Of a DNA stretch of 33,006 bases, positions 24,060 to 33,006 are shown in pieces. A program made the translations under genes and the position numbers. How positions within the stretch are numbered: position 1 is the first letter of the stretch; each line of letters opens with the position of its first letter. The stretch is taken from contig JAFXZY010000012.1 of NCBI GenBank assembly GCA_017541025.1, positions 1 to 33,006 of the forward strand. The letters run 5' to 3'. The notes under the pieces are model-generated. The model was not told the DNA's origin. It made no database searches and was given only the letters and a program-made list of their open reading frames with translations. Source of the DNA: Bacteroidaceae bacterium. Lineage in GTDB: Bacteria; Bacteroidota; Bacteroidia; Bacteroidales; Bacteroidaceae.

Positions 24060-26114
24060 TCATTTCGTTTTATAATTATCAAGACCTTTTTGAAGGAAAT
24101 CCAGATAAGCATTTATATCCTCGTCATAAGAGTAGGATTTATTGAGCGGTTGTCCCTCGTTATTGAGCAACACATAAAAAGGCTGTGCATTGGCACCGAA
24201 CTTACTGCGCTGCAGGTAACTCCAACGGTCTCCTACGGTACGAAGTTTGCTTTCCTCTCCGTTCTCCCTGACAACAATCGGTTCGGGCAGTGGTGTCTTC
24301 TCATCAACATAGAGTGTGATGAGCACATACTTATTATTCATAATCTCCGCAACACGGGGGTCTGTCCATACAGCAGCCTCCATCTTACGGCAATTGACAC
24401 ATCCGTAGCCTGTAAAGTCAATCATAACAGGCATATTGCTTGCTTTTGCGTATGCCATTCCCTCGTCATAATCAGTAAACTTAGCCTTTACCTCATTCTC
24501 GTACAGATTAAAGTCCTGCGTCTGCATGGGAGGAGCAAAGGCACTGACGGCCTTGCAAGGAGCGCCCCACAGACCAGGCACCATATATAGGGCAAAGGCA
24601 AAAGACAGCAAACCGCCAAAGAAACGGGGAATGCTGGTACGTGGGTTCACTATCACCTCTCCCATTTCGTTGTATTCATCCTCGTCGTGAGGAAAGCGAA
24701 TCCACCCAATCAGGTAAGCGCCCAGCAGGGCAAACAGAATAATCCATAGGCAAAGGAATGTCTCACGATCCAACAAATGCCATCCATACGCCAGATCTGC
24801 TACGCTGAGGAACTTCAGGGCAAAGGCCAGTTCCAGGAATCCCAGACAAGCCTTCACACAGTTCATCCAGTTGCCACTTTTAGGCGCACTCTTGAGCCAT
24901 GCGGGGAACATGGCGAACAGCGTAAACGGAAGCGCCAAAGCTATGGCAAAGCCCAACATGCCAATTGTGGGAGCCAAAAGATTACCTGTTGTTCCCAATT
25001 CCACTAACAGGAAACCTATGATAGGCCCCGTGCAAGAGAAACTGACCAAACTCAGTGTAAAAGCCATCAGGAAAATACTCAGCAGACCCGTTGTAGTTTC
25101 CGATTTCTTATCGACCGCATTCGTGAACCGGCTGGGAAGAGTAATCTCGAAACCACCCAGGAAGCTGGCGCCAAACACCAACAGCATCAAGAAGAAGAAG
25201 ATGTTAAAGACGGCATTGGTACTGAGAGCATTCAAGGCACTGGCCCCAAAGCACAATGTCACCAGCAAACCCAAGGAGACATATATGACCACAATGCAAA
25301 TGCCGTATGTAATAGCCTCACGAATTCCACTGCTACGGTCTTTGTTGCGTTTCAAGAAAAAACTTACAGTCATGGGGATAATAGGCCAGACACAGGGAGT
25401 CAACAAAGCTACCAATCCGCCTAACATTCCCAAGAGAAAAATACCCAAAAGGCTATTGCTTTTAGTATTGGCGCCATCCTCCAAAGCCTTCAATTCATCT
25501 ATTACGGGAGTCCACAAATCCTTGGACAGATCTGCTTCAAAAGCAGTGGTATCAATTTCCTGATCCTCCGATAACACGGTATCTACCGGTGCAGGAAGTT
25601 CCTCAGTTACAGTCTCCTCAGTTTTCTCTTCTTTTGCAGCAGACACTTCTTTCTCGGGAATTCCTGTTCCTTCAAACTGGAACTCCACATTTGTCGGAGG
25701 CATACAGTTCTGGTCGTTACAAGCACCATAGGTAAGATAACCAGCCACCTCATATTTAGGCTCTGTTATGGTGAATTTCTGGGAGAATTTTGCCGTTCCC
25801 TCCATATAGCTCACCTCCATCTCAAACAAATCATCTACCGCACGATGCACGTTACCTGTTGCCCGTAGTTTCCCATCGGGTTTCAGACCAACAGTCTTTT
25901 CGAGCGTCAATTCAGCACGTGTGGGGCCGCCATCAGCAATATCTGTCCCATACACATGCCAACCGGCATCTACCTTTCCGACGAACTCCACTTCCAAGGT
26001 ATTATCAGATACTTTCCTCTGCTGAACAGAAAACTTTACGGGTGCCTGCATCTGTGCCATACAAGAGAATGCAAAGCAGATAGCTAGCGTAAAAAATGCA
26101 ATGAGCCTTTTCAT
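24060..26114 (-). CDS. dsbD: Thiol:disulfide interchange protein DsbD
   Basis: 684 residues. It passes reducing power from cytoplasmic thioredoxin across the inner membrane to periplasmic proteins. The three modules are visible: signal peptide (1-20) and N-terminal domain with Cys132/Cys137 (YGACNDQNC); a membrane domain of about eight helices (221-520) with Cys241 (TPCVWPIIP) and Cys361 (FSCTGPIIG); and a C-terminal thioredoxin domain with CVNC (572-575) in DFTGYGCVNCRKME. An acidic linker lies at about 153-200. It has its own promoter and is the first gene before the secreted hydrolase, whose paired cysteines might be clients (inference). Confidence 0.95.
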   Translation of the reverse strand: MKRLIAFFTLAICFAFSCMAQMQAPVKFSVQQRKVSDNTLEVEFVGKVDAGWHVYGTDIADGGPTRAELTLEKTVGLKPDGKLRATGNVHRAVDDLFEMEVSYMEGTAKFSQKFTITEPKYEVAGYLTYGACNDQNCMPPTNVEFQFEGTGIPEKEVSAAKEEKTEETVTEELPAPVDTVLSEDQEIDTTAFEADLSKDLWTPVIDELKALEDGANTKSNSLLGIFLLGMLGGLVALLTPCVWPIIPMTVSFFLKRNKDRSSGIREAITYGICIVVIYVSLGLLVTLCFGASALNALSTNAVFNIFFFLMLLVFGASFLGGFEITLPSRFTNAVDKKSETTTGLLSIFLMAFTLSLVSFSCTGPIIGFLLVELGTTGNLLAPTIGMLGFAIALALPFTLFAMFPAWLKSAPKSGNWMNCVKACLGFLELAFALKFLSVADLAYGWHLLDRETFLCLWIILFALLGAYLIGWIRFPHDEDEYNEMGEVIVNPRTSIPRFFGGLLSFAFALYMVPGLWGAPCKAVSAFAPPMQTQDFNLYENEVKAKFTDYDEGMAYAKASNMPVMIDFTGYGCVNCRKMEAAVWTDPRVAEIMNNKYVLITLYVDEKTPLPEPIVVRENGEESKLRTVGDRWSYLQRSKFGANAQPFYVLLNNEGQPLNKSYSYDEDINAYLDFLQKGLDNYKTK

Positions 26115-26133
26115 ATCGTAAAAAATTTGGCTG

Positions 26134-26164
26134 CAAAGTTACGAAAAGTCGAGAGCAGAACAAA
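26134..26164 (-). promoter_or_regulatory. Promoter of dsbD
   Basis: On the minus strand TTTG (26164-26161), a 19-bp spacer and TAACTTTG (26141-26134) followed by CAGCC match the Bacteroidetes consensus exactly at -7. The leader would be short, about 13-20 bases. Confidence 0.75.
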
Positions 26165-26295
26165 ATAAAATCTTTTATTTTAATACATTTTATATAATAG
26201 GGGCGACAAATCGGCTATGACTATAAAGGTTCAAAAAGGGAGTGTTGGAGTATGAAAAGCATAAGTTTGAGCACCTATTTACTGCACAAATTATG

Positions 26296-26313
26296 CAAAA
26301 ATGTGCATTTTTG
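26296..26313. promoter_or_regulatory. Inverted repeat upstream of acpP, possible operator
   Basis: CAAAAATG-TG-CATTTTTG is a perfect 8-bp inverted repeat with a 2-bp centre, about 22 bp upstream of the -33 element of acpP. A dimeric regulator could bind there; no regulator is known to me for this site. Confidence 0.4.
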
Positions 26314-26335
26314 GGTAAGTTTTCATTTGATTTTG

Positions 26336-26366
26336 TTGCACATGTGAGCAAAATGTATTTACTTTG
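26336..26366 (+). promoter_or_regulatory. Promoter of acpP-fabF
   Basis: TTG (26336-26338), a 21-bp spacer and TACTTTG (26360-26366, one base shorter than TAnnTTTG) followed by CACC. The leader to the acpP ATG is about 47 bases. The rest of the 305-bp gap from 26115 shows only the dsbD promoter and the inverted repeat at 26296. Confidence 0.6.
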
Positions 26367-26419
26367 CACCCCGAAATGAGAGTGATAACATTATTTAATT
26401 ATATTAAAATTCAAAAATT

Positions 26420-26653
26420 ATGTCTGAAATTGAAGCTAAAGTAAAAGAGATTATTGTAGACAAGTTGGGTGTTGACGAGGCTGATGTAACTCCCGAAGCA
26501 TCTTTCACCAATGACCTGGGTGCAGATTCTCTGGACACCGTAGAACTGATCATGGAGTTCGAGAAGGCTTTCGAAATCACCATTCCCGATGACAAGGCTG
26601 AGAAGATTGCTACTGTAGCTGACGCTATCGCATTCATTGAGGCTAACAAGTAA
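26420..26653 (+). CDS. acpP: Acyl carrier protein
   Basis: 77 residues, acidic and helical. It carries growing fatty acids on a phosphopantetheine arm attached to Ser37 in the [12 protein letters not shown] motif (35-46). It is followed 17 bp later by fabF, the usual partner, and read from a TACTTTG-type promoter. Length and sequence are normal for the family. Confidence 0.98.
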   Translation: MSEIEAKVKEIIVDKLGVDEADVTPEASFTNDLGADSLDTVELIMEFEKAFEITIPDDKAEKIATVADAIAFIEANK

Positions 26654-26670
26654 TTCTCACATAACATTAC

Positions 26671-27936
26671 ATGGAATTAAAAAGAGTTGTAGTGACCGGA
26701 ATAGGCGCTGTCAGCCCCCTTGGTAATACTGCCGAGGAGACTTGGCAGAATATGGTGGCTGGTGTTAGCGGCGCCGCTCCTATCACACATTTCGATACCT
26801 CAAAATTCAAAACACAGTTTGCCTGCGAGGTAAAGAACTTTGATTCTACCCAATTTATCGATCGCAAAGAGGTTCGTAAGATGGATCCTTATTGTCAGTT
26901 CGGCTTGTCTGCCGCCATTATGGCAGTAGATGACAGTGGACTTGACTTGGAAGCCATCAACAAGAACCGTGTAGGCGTGGTCTTGGGTGTAGGAATCGGA
27001 GGTATGAAGACCTTTGAAGAAGAAGCAGGAAACTATGCCAAGACCGGTGATGCACTGGGCCCCAAATTTAATCCATTCTTTGTCCCTAAGATGATTTCCG
27101 ACATCTGTGCCGGTTACATCAGTATAAAGTATGGATTCCATGGTCCCAACTACATCACTTCCAGCGCATGCGCATCATCTACCAATGCCATTGCCGATGC
27201 CTTTAACCTGATTCGTTTGGGCAAGGCTGATGTGATGGTTAGCGGTGGTGCTGAAGCAGCCATCATCCCTAGTGGTGTAGGAGGTTTCAATGCCATGCAC
27301 GCCTTGAGCACCCGCAACGATGATCCTGAGCACGCCAGTCGGCCATTCAGTGCCAGTCGCGACGGATTCATCATGGGCGAAGGTGCAGCATGTCTGATTT
27401 TGGAAGAATTAGAGCACGCCAAGGCTCGTGGAGCAAAGATTTATGCTGAAATGGCAGGAGCCGGCATGAGTGCCGATGCCCACCATATCACAGCATCTCA
27501 TCCAGAAGGTCTGGGCGCAAAACTCGTAATGGAGAATGCATTGGAAGATGCTGGGATGAAGCCAGAGGATATTGATTATATCAATGTTCACGGCACATCA
27601 ACCCATGTAGGTGATATCTCTGAGGCAAAAGCCATTAAGGATGTCTTCGGAGACTACGCTTACAAGTTGAACATCAGCAGCACCAAGTCTATGACAGGTC
27701 ACTTGTTGGGTGCAGCAGGTGCCATAGAAGCAATGGCCAGCGTTTTGGCAGTAAAGAACGATATCGTACCTCCCACCATCAATCACGAAGATGGCGATGA
27801 GGATCCTGAAATCGACTACAAATTGAATTTCACATTCAACAAAGCTGAACGCCGTACGGTACGTGCAGCTTTGAGTAACACGTTCGGTTTCGGAGGCCAC
27901 AACGCTTGTGCTATCTTTAAGAAATACGCTGAATAA
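26671..27936 (+). CDS. fabF: 3-oxoacyl-ACP synthase II
   Basis: 421 residues. It condenses malonyl-ACP with acyl-ACP in fatty-acid elongation. The thiolase-fold catalytic triad is complete: Cys167 in SSACASSTNA, His308 in NVHGTSTHVGD and His344 in MTGHLLGAAG, with Lys339 nearby; the C-terminal NTFGFGGHNA is present. It is co-transcribed with acpP and overlaps or abuts rnc, an arrangement common in Bacteroidetes and other bacteria. Confidence 0.98.
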   Translation: MELKRVVVTGIGAVSPLGNTAEETWQNMVAGVSGAAPITHFDTSKFKTQFACEVKNFDSTQFIDRKEVRKMDPYCQFGLSAAIMAVDDSGLDLEAINKNRVGVVLGVGIGGMKTFEEEAGNYAKTGDALGPKFNPFFVPKMISDICAGYISIKYGFHGPNYITSSACASSTNAIADAFNLIRLGKADVMVSGGAEAAIIPSGVGGFNAMHALSTRNDDPEHASRPFSASRDGFIMGEGAACLILEELEHAKARGAKIYAEMAGAGMSADAHHITASHPEGLGAKLVMENALEDAGMKPEDIDYINVHGTSTHVGDISEAKAIKDVFGDYAYKLNISSTKSMTGHLLGAAGAIEAMASVLAVKNDIVPPTINHEDGDEDPEIDYKLNFTFNKAERRTVRAALSNTFGFGGHNACAIFKKYAE

Positions 27937-28726
27937 AACAGTGTATACAGCAAACCTTATAGATGCGATAAAGTTACCTTTCCGTAAGGAAAAAGGGCTT
28001 TATCGCTCTTTTTATTCCATCTTGGGATTCTATCCCCACAACATCATGTACTATCAGGAGGCACTCATGCACAGATCCATGTCGGCAACAAACAAAACAG
28101 GGAAGCCTGTAAACAATGAAAGGCTGGAGTTCCTGGGCGATGCCATCTTGGATGCCGTTGTGGGAGAAATTGTATTCCATCACTTTCAACGTAAACGCGA
28201 AGGTTTTCTCACTACGGCAAGAAGCAAGATTGTACAGAGAGAAACACTGGGGCAGGTGGCTGTACAAATAGGATTGGATAAACTCATTCACTTCAACAGC
28301 ACCACACATACCCATAACAGTTATATGGCAGGCAATGCTTTTGAGGCATTGATAGGCGCCATATACTTAGACCGCGGATATGACTATTGCATGCGATTTA
28401 TGCAAGACAAAATATTAGGAAACATCATCAATATCGATAAAATTGCCTACAAAGAATGCAATTTCAAAAGCAAACTTCTGGAATGGTGCCAGAAACATAA
28501 GGTGGAGATGAGTTTCGAACAAGAAGAAAGCAGAAGTGAAGACGGCTCTCCCATGTTCCGCAGCAAGGTTCTGGTTCAAGGAATGGAACTGGGAAAAGGC
28601 AGAGGCTATTCCAAGAAGGAGAGTCAGCAAAATGCGTGCAAGAATGCACTTCACAGGTTAAAGAAAGGAAACAAAGTATATGAAACACTGATACAAAATA
28701 AAGCCATTAATCCCGAAGAAACCTAA
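27908..28726 (+). CDS. rnc: Ribonuclease III
   Basis: 272 residues as drawn. It cleaves double-stranded RNA in rRNA and mRNA processing. The signature NERLEFLGDAILD (70-82) with catalytic acids, a second acidic cluster at GNAFEALIGAIYLD (122-135) and a C-terminal double-stranded RNA-binding domain (about 185-255, ending KKESQQNACKNAL) are all present. The start is uncertain: the ATG at 27908 overlaps fabF by 29 bp, whereas a GTG at 27941 would give 261 residues with no overlap; homologs align only from about NLIDAIKLPFRKEK. The next gene starts 2 bp after the stop. Confidence 0.95.
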   Translation: MLSLRNTLNKTVYTANLIDAIKLPFRKEKGLYRSFYSILGFYPHNIMYYQEALMHRSMSATNKTGKPVNNERLEFLGDAILDAVVGEIVFHHFQRKREGFLTTARSKIVQRETLGQVAVQIGLDKLIHFNSTTHTHNSYMAGNAFEALIGAIYLDRGYDYCMRFMQDKILGNIINIDKIAYKECNFKSKLLEWCQKHKVEMSFEQEESRSEDGSPMFRSKVLVQGMELGKGRGYSKKESQQNACKNALHRLKKGNKVYETLIQNKAINPEET

Positions 28727-28728
28727 CC

Positions 28729-30237
28729 ATGAATCTGACCACTATCATACGTCCCATTTTTTCACCTCGACTGCGTGACTTAGACCGTTATACCACACAG
28801 TCACAACAACTGCAGCTTAATGTACTGAGAAAATTGTTAAGCAAAGCTTCTGACACGCAATGGGGACACCAGCATGCTTACAGCAGCACTTTAAGTTACG
28901 AGCAATTTGCCCACCAGACACCCGTTAACACCTATGAGGACCTGAAAGGCTACATAGATGAAATGCGTCAGGGAAAGGCTGACCTTCTGTGGCCAGGAAA
29001 AGTTAAGTGGTATGCCAAATCAAGCGGAACTACCAACGACAAAAGCAAGTTCATCCCTGTCAGCAAAGACGGACTTCATGACATTCATTATGCCGGAGGT
29101 ACAGATTGTGTAACATGGTATCTGAGAAACCACCCCAAGAGCAAGCTCTTTGACGGCAAAGCACTGATATTAGGTGGCAGTCATGCGCCTAACTATAACC
29201 AGAAGAACAGCCTGGTTGGTGACCTCAGTGCTATCCTTATAGAAAATATCAATCCACTAGTCAATTTGGTTCGTACTCCCCAGAAGAAGACAGCCCTGCT
29301 TAGCGACTTCGAGATAAAGCGTACCCGCATTGCCCAAGAAGCCATAAAGAAGAACGTCACCAACCTGAGCGGTGTTCCCTCCTGGATGATGTCAGTACTG
29401 AACAGCGTGTTAGAGATTTCCGGAGCCAACAATATCTGTGAGGTATGGCCCAATCTGGAGGTTTTCTTTCACGGCGGCGTAGCTTTTAGCCCTTACAGGA
29501 AACAATACCAGCATCTTATTCCTTCTGAAGGTATGCACTATATGGAGACATATAACGCATCAGAAGGATTCTTCGGACTGCAGGACGACCCCACAGATCC
29601 TGCCATGAGCCTGATGGTAGACTATGGTATATTCTACGAGTTCATTCCCATGGATGAGATTGACAACGAGCGTCCTACTGTACTTCCGCTATGGGACGTA
29701 GAGGTTGGGAAAAACTATGCAATGGTTATCAGTACCACTTGCGGCTTATGGAGATATCTGATTGGCGATACCATTAAGTTTACCCAAAAGAGCCCCTACA
29801 AGTTCATTATTACTGGTCGTACTAAGTTCTTTATCAATGCCTTTGGCGAAGAACTTATTGTTGACAATGCAGACAAAGGACTTGCAGAAGCCTGTAACCA
29901 GACAGGGGCACAGGTGCTAGAATATACCGCAGCACCCGTCTATATGGACGAAAACGGGAAATGTCGCCACCAGTGGCTCATAGAATTCAACAAGGAGCCA
30001 GAGGATATCAATGCCTTTGCCCGTATCTTAGATCAGGCATTGCAGAAAATCAATTCCGACTACGAAGCCAAGCGCTTCAAGGACATCACCCTACAACCTC
30101 TGGAAATCATTAAGGCAAGAAGCGGGGTCTTCAATGACTGGCTGAAGCAGAAAGGAAAACTGGGCGGACAACACAAGATACCGCGTCTGAGCAATAAACG
30201 CGAATACATAGAGCAGATATTAGCATTGAACGAATGA
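28729..30237 (+). CDS. GH3-family acyl-adenylating enzyme
   Basis: 502 residues, resembling plant GH3 (auxin-responsive) proteins, which adenylate a carboxylic acid and join it to an amino acid. Visible adenylation motifs are the phosphate-binding SSGTTNDKSKFIPVS (98-112), YNASEGFFG (about 274-282) and LIGDTIKF in the second half (about 344-351), followed by TGRTKFFINAFGEELI. Bacterial members occur widely in Bacteroidetes but their substrates are unknown, so hormone metabolism should not be assumed. It is placed between rnc (2 bp gap) and a lipoprotein gene (4 bp ATGA overlap), so the three are probably translated from one mRNA. Confidence 0.87.
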   Translation: MNLTTIIRPIFSPRLRDLDRYTTQSQQLQLNVLRKLLSKASDTQWGHQHAYSSTLSYEQFAHQTPVNTYEDLKGYIDEMRQGKADLLWPGKVKWYAKSSGTTNDKSKFIPVSKDGLHDIHYAGGTDCVTWYLRNHPKSKLFDGKALILGGSHAPNYNQKNSLVGDLSAILIENINPLVNLVRTPQKKTALLSDFEIKRTRIAQEAIKKNVTNLSGVPSWMMSVLNSVLEISGANNICEVWPNLEVFFHGGVAFSPYRKQYQHLIPSEGMHYMETYNASEGFFGLQDDPTDPAMSLMVDYGIFYEFIPMDEIDNERPTVLPLWDVEVGKNYAMVISTTCGLWRYLIGDTIKFTQKSPYKFIITGRTKFFINAFGEELIVDNADKGLAEACNQTGAQVLEYTAAPVYMDENGKCRHQWLIEFNKEPEDINAFARILDQALQKINSDYEAKRFKDITLQPLEIIKARSGVFNDWLKQKGKLGGQHKIPRLSNKREYIEQILALNE

Positions 30238-32201
30238 AAGAGTGGAAGCCCCTTCTGTATAGCATTCTATCCCTGCTGGTGGTCGCATGTGCCAGTCTTG
30301 GAAGTCCGGATGGTGGAGAATACGACGAGATTCCCCCCAAGGTGCTTTCTGCCTTCCCTGCAGAACGTGCTTTAGGTGTGCAAACCAGAAAGGCACGCAT
30401 TAACTTCGACGAATATATCAAGCTGCAAAACGCCAGTGAGAAGGTGATTGTGTCCCCTCCACAGATAGAAGCACCAAACATCAGGGCAGAAGGCAAACAT
30501 ATCAAGATAGATCTTAATGACACCCTGAAGCCCAATACCACATATACCATTGATTTCGGTGATGCCATAGAGGACAACAACGAAGGGAACCCCATGGGAA
30601 ATTACACCTACACATTCAGTACGGGTGATGAAATAGACACGATGGAAGTCTCAGGCGCCGTATTGAATGCCGAAGATTTGGAACCCGTAAAAGGTATACT
30701 GGTAGGCTTGTACCCTCTTGACTCCAATCTTACCGACAGTATTCTCCGCACCACTCCTTTTAGTCGTGTCTCCCGCACCAACGGGTCGGGACGATTCACC
30801 ATCAAAGGTGTGAAGCAAGGAAAATACAGAGCCTACGCCTTGGACGATAAGGATGGCAACTTCCTTTTCAGCCAGAAAAGCGAGAAGATTGCCTTTGACA
30901 CCATAGAATTTGAGACCTCAAGCAAGCGGGATGTCAGGATGGATACCATCTGGCGCGACACCATAGAATACGACTCTATCCGAGTTGTGCCCTATACACA
31001 TTTCCTACCAGATGACCTAATACTGCTCTCCTTCCTGGAAGAAGGTCAAGACCAGCACCTCCTGAAGAAGGAACGCACTGAGCCGGAATTCTTCACCCTT
31101 TTCTTTACGGCACCCGCTGATACCTTACCCATTATTAAAGGTTTGAATTTCGATGAGAAATGCTTGCTTTGCGAGGCATCCGAAAAGAATGACACCCTAA
31201 CCTATTGGATAACAGATACCACGTACTACAGACAACAAGATACTCTCAGCTTTGACATTACGTACCTTGCAACTGACACAACGGGTGTTCTAAGTCCCTA
31301 TACCGAGACCTTGGAACTTGTTGCCAAAAACACCTGGACAAAGAAATGGAAAGAGCAAAAACAGAAAATTGATGAATGGAACAAGGAACGCGAAAAGAAG
31401 ATAAAAAAAGCTAAAAAACCCCTACCTCCCGAAGAGAATCCGTTCACCAAGACATTCCTTGAGGTCTCCTGTAAACCAACGGGAGGCTTAGACCCTAACC
31501 AGAATCCGGTCTTTACCGCCAAAGAACCCTTGGCTAAAGTAGATACCACAAAGATACATTTCTATATTAAGCAGGATACCGACTGGATTCCTGCCCCCTT
31601 CCTGTTCCTGCCAAGCAAGAAAGACAAGAAGGTATATACACTGTATGCCGAATGGAGCCCCAAAGAGAAATACAAGTTTTCGGCAGATTCCACAGCGTTC
31701 ACCAGCATCATGGGCAACTCTACCAAGCCGATGAGATACGAGTATAGCGTGAAGGAAGATGAAGAGTACGGCTCTATATTCATTCATGTACTGGCCCCAG
31801 ACAGCAACATTATTGTTCAGTTGCTGAACCGTTCAGACAAACCAGTTGTCACGCAAAAGGCCGACAAAGACGGGCGAGCCGACTTCTTCTACATGAAACC
31901 CGGCGACTACTACGTGCGCTGCTTCATAGATGCAAACAACAACGGAGTATGGGATACAGGTAATTATGATGAAGGACGCAGACCCGAGGAAGTATTCTAC
32001 TTCCCACAGAAACTGTCGTTGAAGGCCAACTGGGATTTGGAACAGGAGTGGGCCATCCGGAGCATAGAGAAAAGCAAACAAAAGCCGCAGGAAATCACAA
32101 AGCAGAAGGCCGACAAACAAAAAACCATCAAGCAACGAAACCTACAACGCAAGATGGATAAAAACAAAAATGTCAACTCCGCTTCGCAAAAGCGCGATTA
32201 A
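30234..32201 (+). CDS. Ig-like domain lipoprotein
   Basis: 655 residues. The signal peptide ends in a lipobox, LLVVAC, with Cys19 as the lipid attachment site, and is followed by ASLGSPDGGEYDEIPP, a conserved opening in this Bacteroidetes family. A bacterial Ig-like (Big_5) domain lies at about 35-130 (ERALGVQTRKARINFDEYI...TLKPNTTYTIDFGDAIEDN). A carboxypeptidase-regulatory-like fold (about 137-215) and further beta domains follow, with a basic segment at about 366-400 and a Lys/Gln-rich C-terminus (about 610-655). It is likely anchored in the outer membrane; the role is unknown. Translation is coupled to the GH3-family gene by an ATGA overlap. Confidence 0.88.
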   Translation: MKEWKPLLYSILSLLVVACASLGSPDGGEYDEIPPKVLSAFPAERALGVQTRKARINFDEYIKLQNASEKVIVSPPQIEAPNIRAEGKHIKIDLNDTLKPNTTYTIDFGDAIEDNNEGNPMGNYTYTFSTGDEIDTMEVSGAVLNAEDLEPVKGILVGLYPLDSNLTDSILRTTPFSRVSRTNGSGRFTIKGVKQGKYRAYALDDKDGNFLFSQKSEKIAFDTIEFETSSKRDVRMDTIWRDTIEYDSIRVVPYTHFLPDDLILLSFLEEGQDQHLLKKERTEPEFFTLFFTAPADTLPIIKGLNFDEKCLLCEASEKNDTLTYWITDTTYYRQQDTLSFDITYLATDTTGVLSPYTETLELVAKNTWTKKWKEQKQKIDEWNKEREKKIKKAKKPLPPEENPFTKTFLEVSCKPTGGLDPNQNPVFTAKEPLAKVDTTKIHFYIKQDTDWIPAPFLFLPSKKDKKVYTLYAEWSPKEKYKFSADSTAFTSIMGNSTKPMRYEYSVKEDEEYGSIFIHVLAPDSNIIVQLLNRSDKPVVTQKADKDGRADFFYMKPGDYYVRCFIDANNNGVWDTGNYDEGRRPEEVFYFPQKLSLKANWDLEQEWAIRSIEKSKQKPQEITKQKADKQKTIKQRNLQRKMDKNKNVNSASQKRD

Positions 32202-32268
32202 AGCAAATTAACTACGTTAAGAAAGCAAAAAAAAGCACATCAGATTTTCCCATTTCAGAGGAAAGCAG

Positions 32269-32276
32269 TAACTTTG
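32269..32276 (+). promoter_or_regulatory. -7 box of the pckA promoter
   Basis: TAACTTTG fits TAnnTTTG exactly and is followed by CGTGC. A TTTT stretch lies 20 bp upstream in the -33 position, which is weak. The leader of about 80 bases contains an imperfect palindrome around GGAGGCATGCCTTC (32291-32304). Confidence 0.6.
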
Positions 32277-32362
32277 CGTGCGAAAAAAAGGAGGCATGCC
32301 TTCTTTTAGGTAAAAAGCAATAAAAAGATAACATTAATTTATACACTAATTATTCAATAACA

Positions 32363-33006
32363 ATGGCAAATTTAGATTTGACTAAGTATGGCATCACAGG
32401 TTCTACCGTGATTGCACACAATCCCTCTTACGAGTTCCTCTTTGAGGAGGAGACAAAGGCTGGTCTGACTGGTTTCGACAAGGGTCAGAACACCGAGTTG
32501 AACGCTGTTAATGTAATGACAGGTATTTATACCGGTCGTTCACCTAAGGACAAATACATCGTATGCGATGCACAGAGCCAGGATAAGGTTTGGTGGACAT
32601 CTGAGGAGTACAAGAACGACAACCACCCCATGTCTGAAGAGGTTTGGGCCAAGGTTAAGGATATCGCTATCAAGGAACTTTGCAACAAGCAGCTCTACGT
32701 AGTTGACGCATTCTGCGGTGCTAACGAGGCTACACGTCTGGCTGTTCGTTTCATCGTTGAGGTAGCTTGGCAGGCACACTTCGTAAAGAACATGTTCATC
32801 CAGCCCACAGCTGAGGAGTTGGAGAAGTTCGAGCCTAACTTCGTTATCTATAATGCTTCTAAGGCTAAGGTTGAGAACTATAAGGAACTGGGGCTGAACT
32901 CAGAGACTTGCGTTGCTTTCAACACTACAAGCCGTGAGCAGGTTATCATCAACACATGGTACGGTGGTGAGATGAAGAAGGGTATGTTCTCTATGCAGAA
33001 CTACTA
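32363..33006 (+). CDS. pckA: Phosphoenolpyruvate carboxykinase (ATP), 5' part only
   Basis: 214 residues from the ATG at 32363 to the window edge; the remainder (a full enzyme has about 535) lies outside. It interconverts oxaloacetate and phosphoenolpyruvate with ATP/ADP; in Bacteroidales it often fixes CO2 during fermentation to succinate. The substrate-binding arginine motif [15 protein letters not shown] (about 53-67) and the approach to the metal site, [17 protein letters not shown] (198-214), are clear. It has its own promoter after a 161-bp gap from the lipoprotein gene. Codon use is strongly biased (GGT, AAG, GCT, AAC), as in highly expressed genes. Confidence 0.96.
   Translation, partial: MANLDLTKYGITGSTVIAHNPSYEFLFEEETKAGLTGFDKGQNTELNAVNVMTGIYTGRSPKDKYIVCDAQSQDKVWWTSEEYKNDNHPMSEEVWAKVKDIAIKELCNKQLYVVDAFCGANEATRLAVRFIVEVAWQAHFVKNMFIQPTAEELEKFEPNFVIYNASKAKVENYKELGLNSETCVAFNTTSREQVIINTWYGGEMKKGMFSMQNY

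Noticed and set aside
24871-25563. Plus-strand frame of 230 codons
   Set aside because: It is the mirror of the membrane domain of dsbD, with Lys/Pro-rich nonsense composition.

Overview
The window looks like chromosomal DNA of a Bacteroidales bacterium, most probably Prevotella or a close relative. The reasons are: Bacteroidetes-type promoters (TAnnTTTG at -7, TTG/TTTG about 20 bp upstream), no purine-rich Shine-Dalgarno sites, a rhaB-rhaA-rhaT rhamnose operon, a V-type ATPase with the reduced E-DUF2764-A-B-D-I-K gene set, a secreted hydrolase with a type IX secretion tail, and GH3-family and Ig-like lipoprotein genes next to rnc and fabF. The species call is an inference.

Layout. 1-560 (-): 5' part of a DUF4838/GH20-like secreted protein, cut by the window edge. 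878-5070 (-): L-rhamnose kinase, isomerase and permease. 5253-8210 (+): large outer-membrane beta-barrel protein. 8217-8657: a large heptanucleotide repeat array around a bidirectional terminator. 8662-11713 (-): V-ATPase subunits K, I and D. 11870-16784 (+): surface polysaccharide cassette with a flippase, an acyltransferase-glycosyltransferase fusion and an acyltransferase broken in two. 17297-21954 (-): V-ATPase subunits B, A, a DUF2764 protein and E. 22105-26114 (-): BNR-repeat hydrolase with a T9SS tail, and DsbD. 26420-32201 (+): acpP, fabF, rnc, a GH3-type adenylating enzyme and an Ig-like lipoprotein. 32363-33006 (+): pckA, cut by the window edge.

The most unusual features are genome architecture rather than a new enzyme. 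First, the polysaccharide cassette sits in opposite orientation inside what is normally one V-ATPase operon; the two halves now have their own terminator (after B) and promoter (before D). Second, a family of GC-rich palindromes (core CTCCCCCTTTGGGGGAG) lies just after stop codons, but in the cassette and in rhaT the palindromes are read in frame as part of proteins, including at the seam of a two-domain fusion and as mirrored pairs around two start codons. Third, many intergenic gaps are built from heptamer tandem repeats of different sequence; one such array lies inside an acyltransferase gene and supplies its premature stop.

Functionally, RhaT, RhaA and RhaB import L-rhamnose and convert it to rhamnulose-1-phosphate; no aldolase is in view. 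The V-ATPase ring subunit carries the residues known to bind Na+ in Enterococcus hirae NtpK, so the enzyme may be a sodium pump. AcpP and FabF serve fatty-acid elongation.
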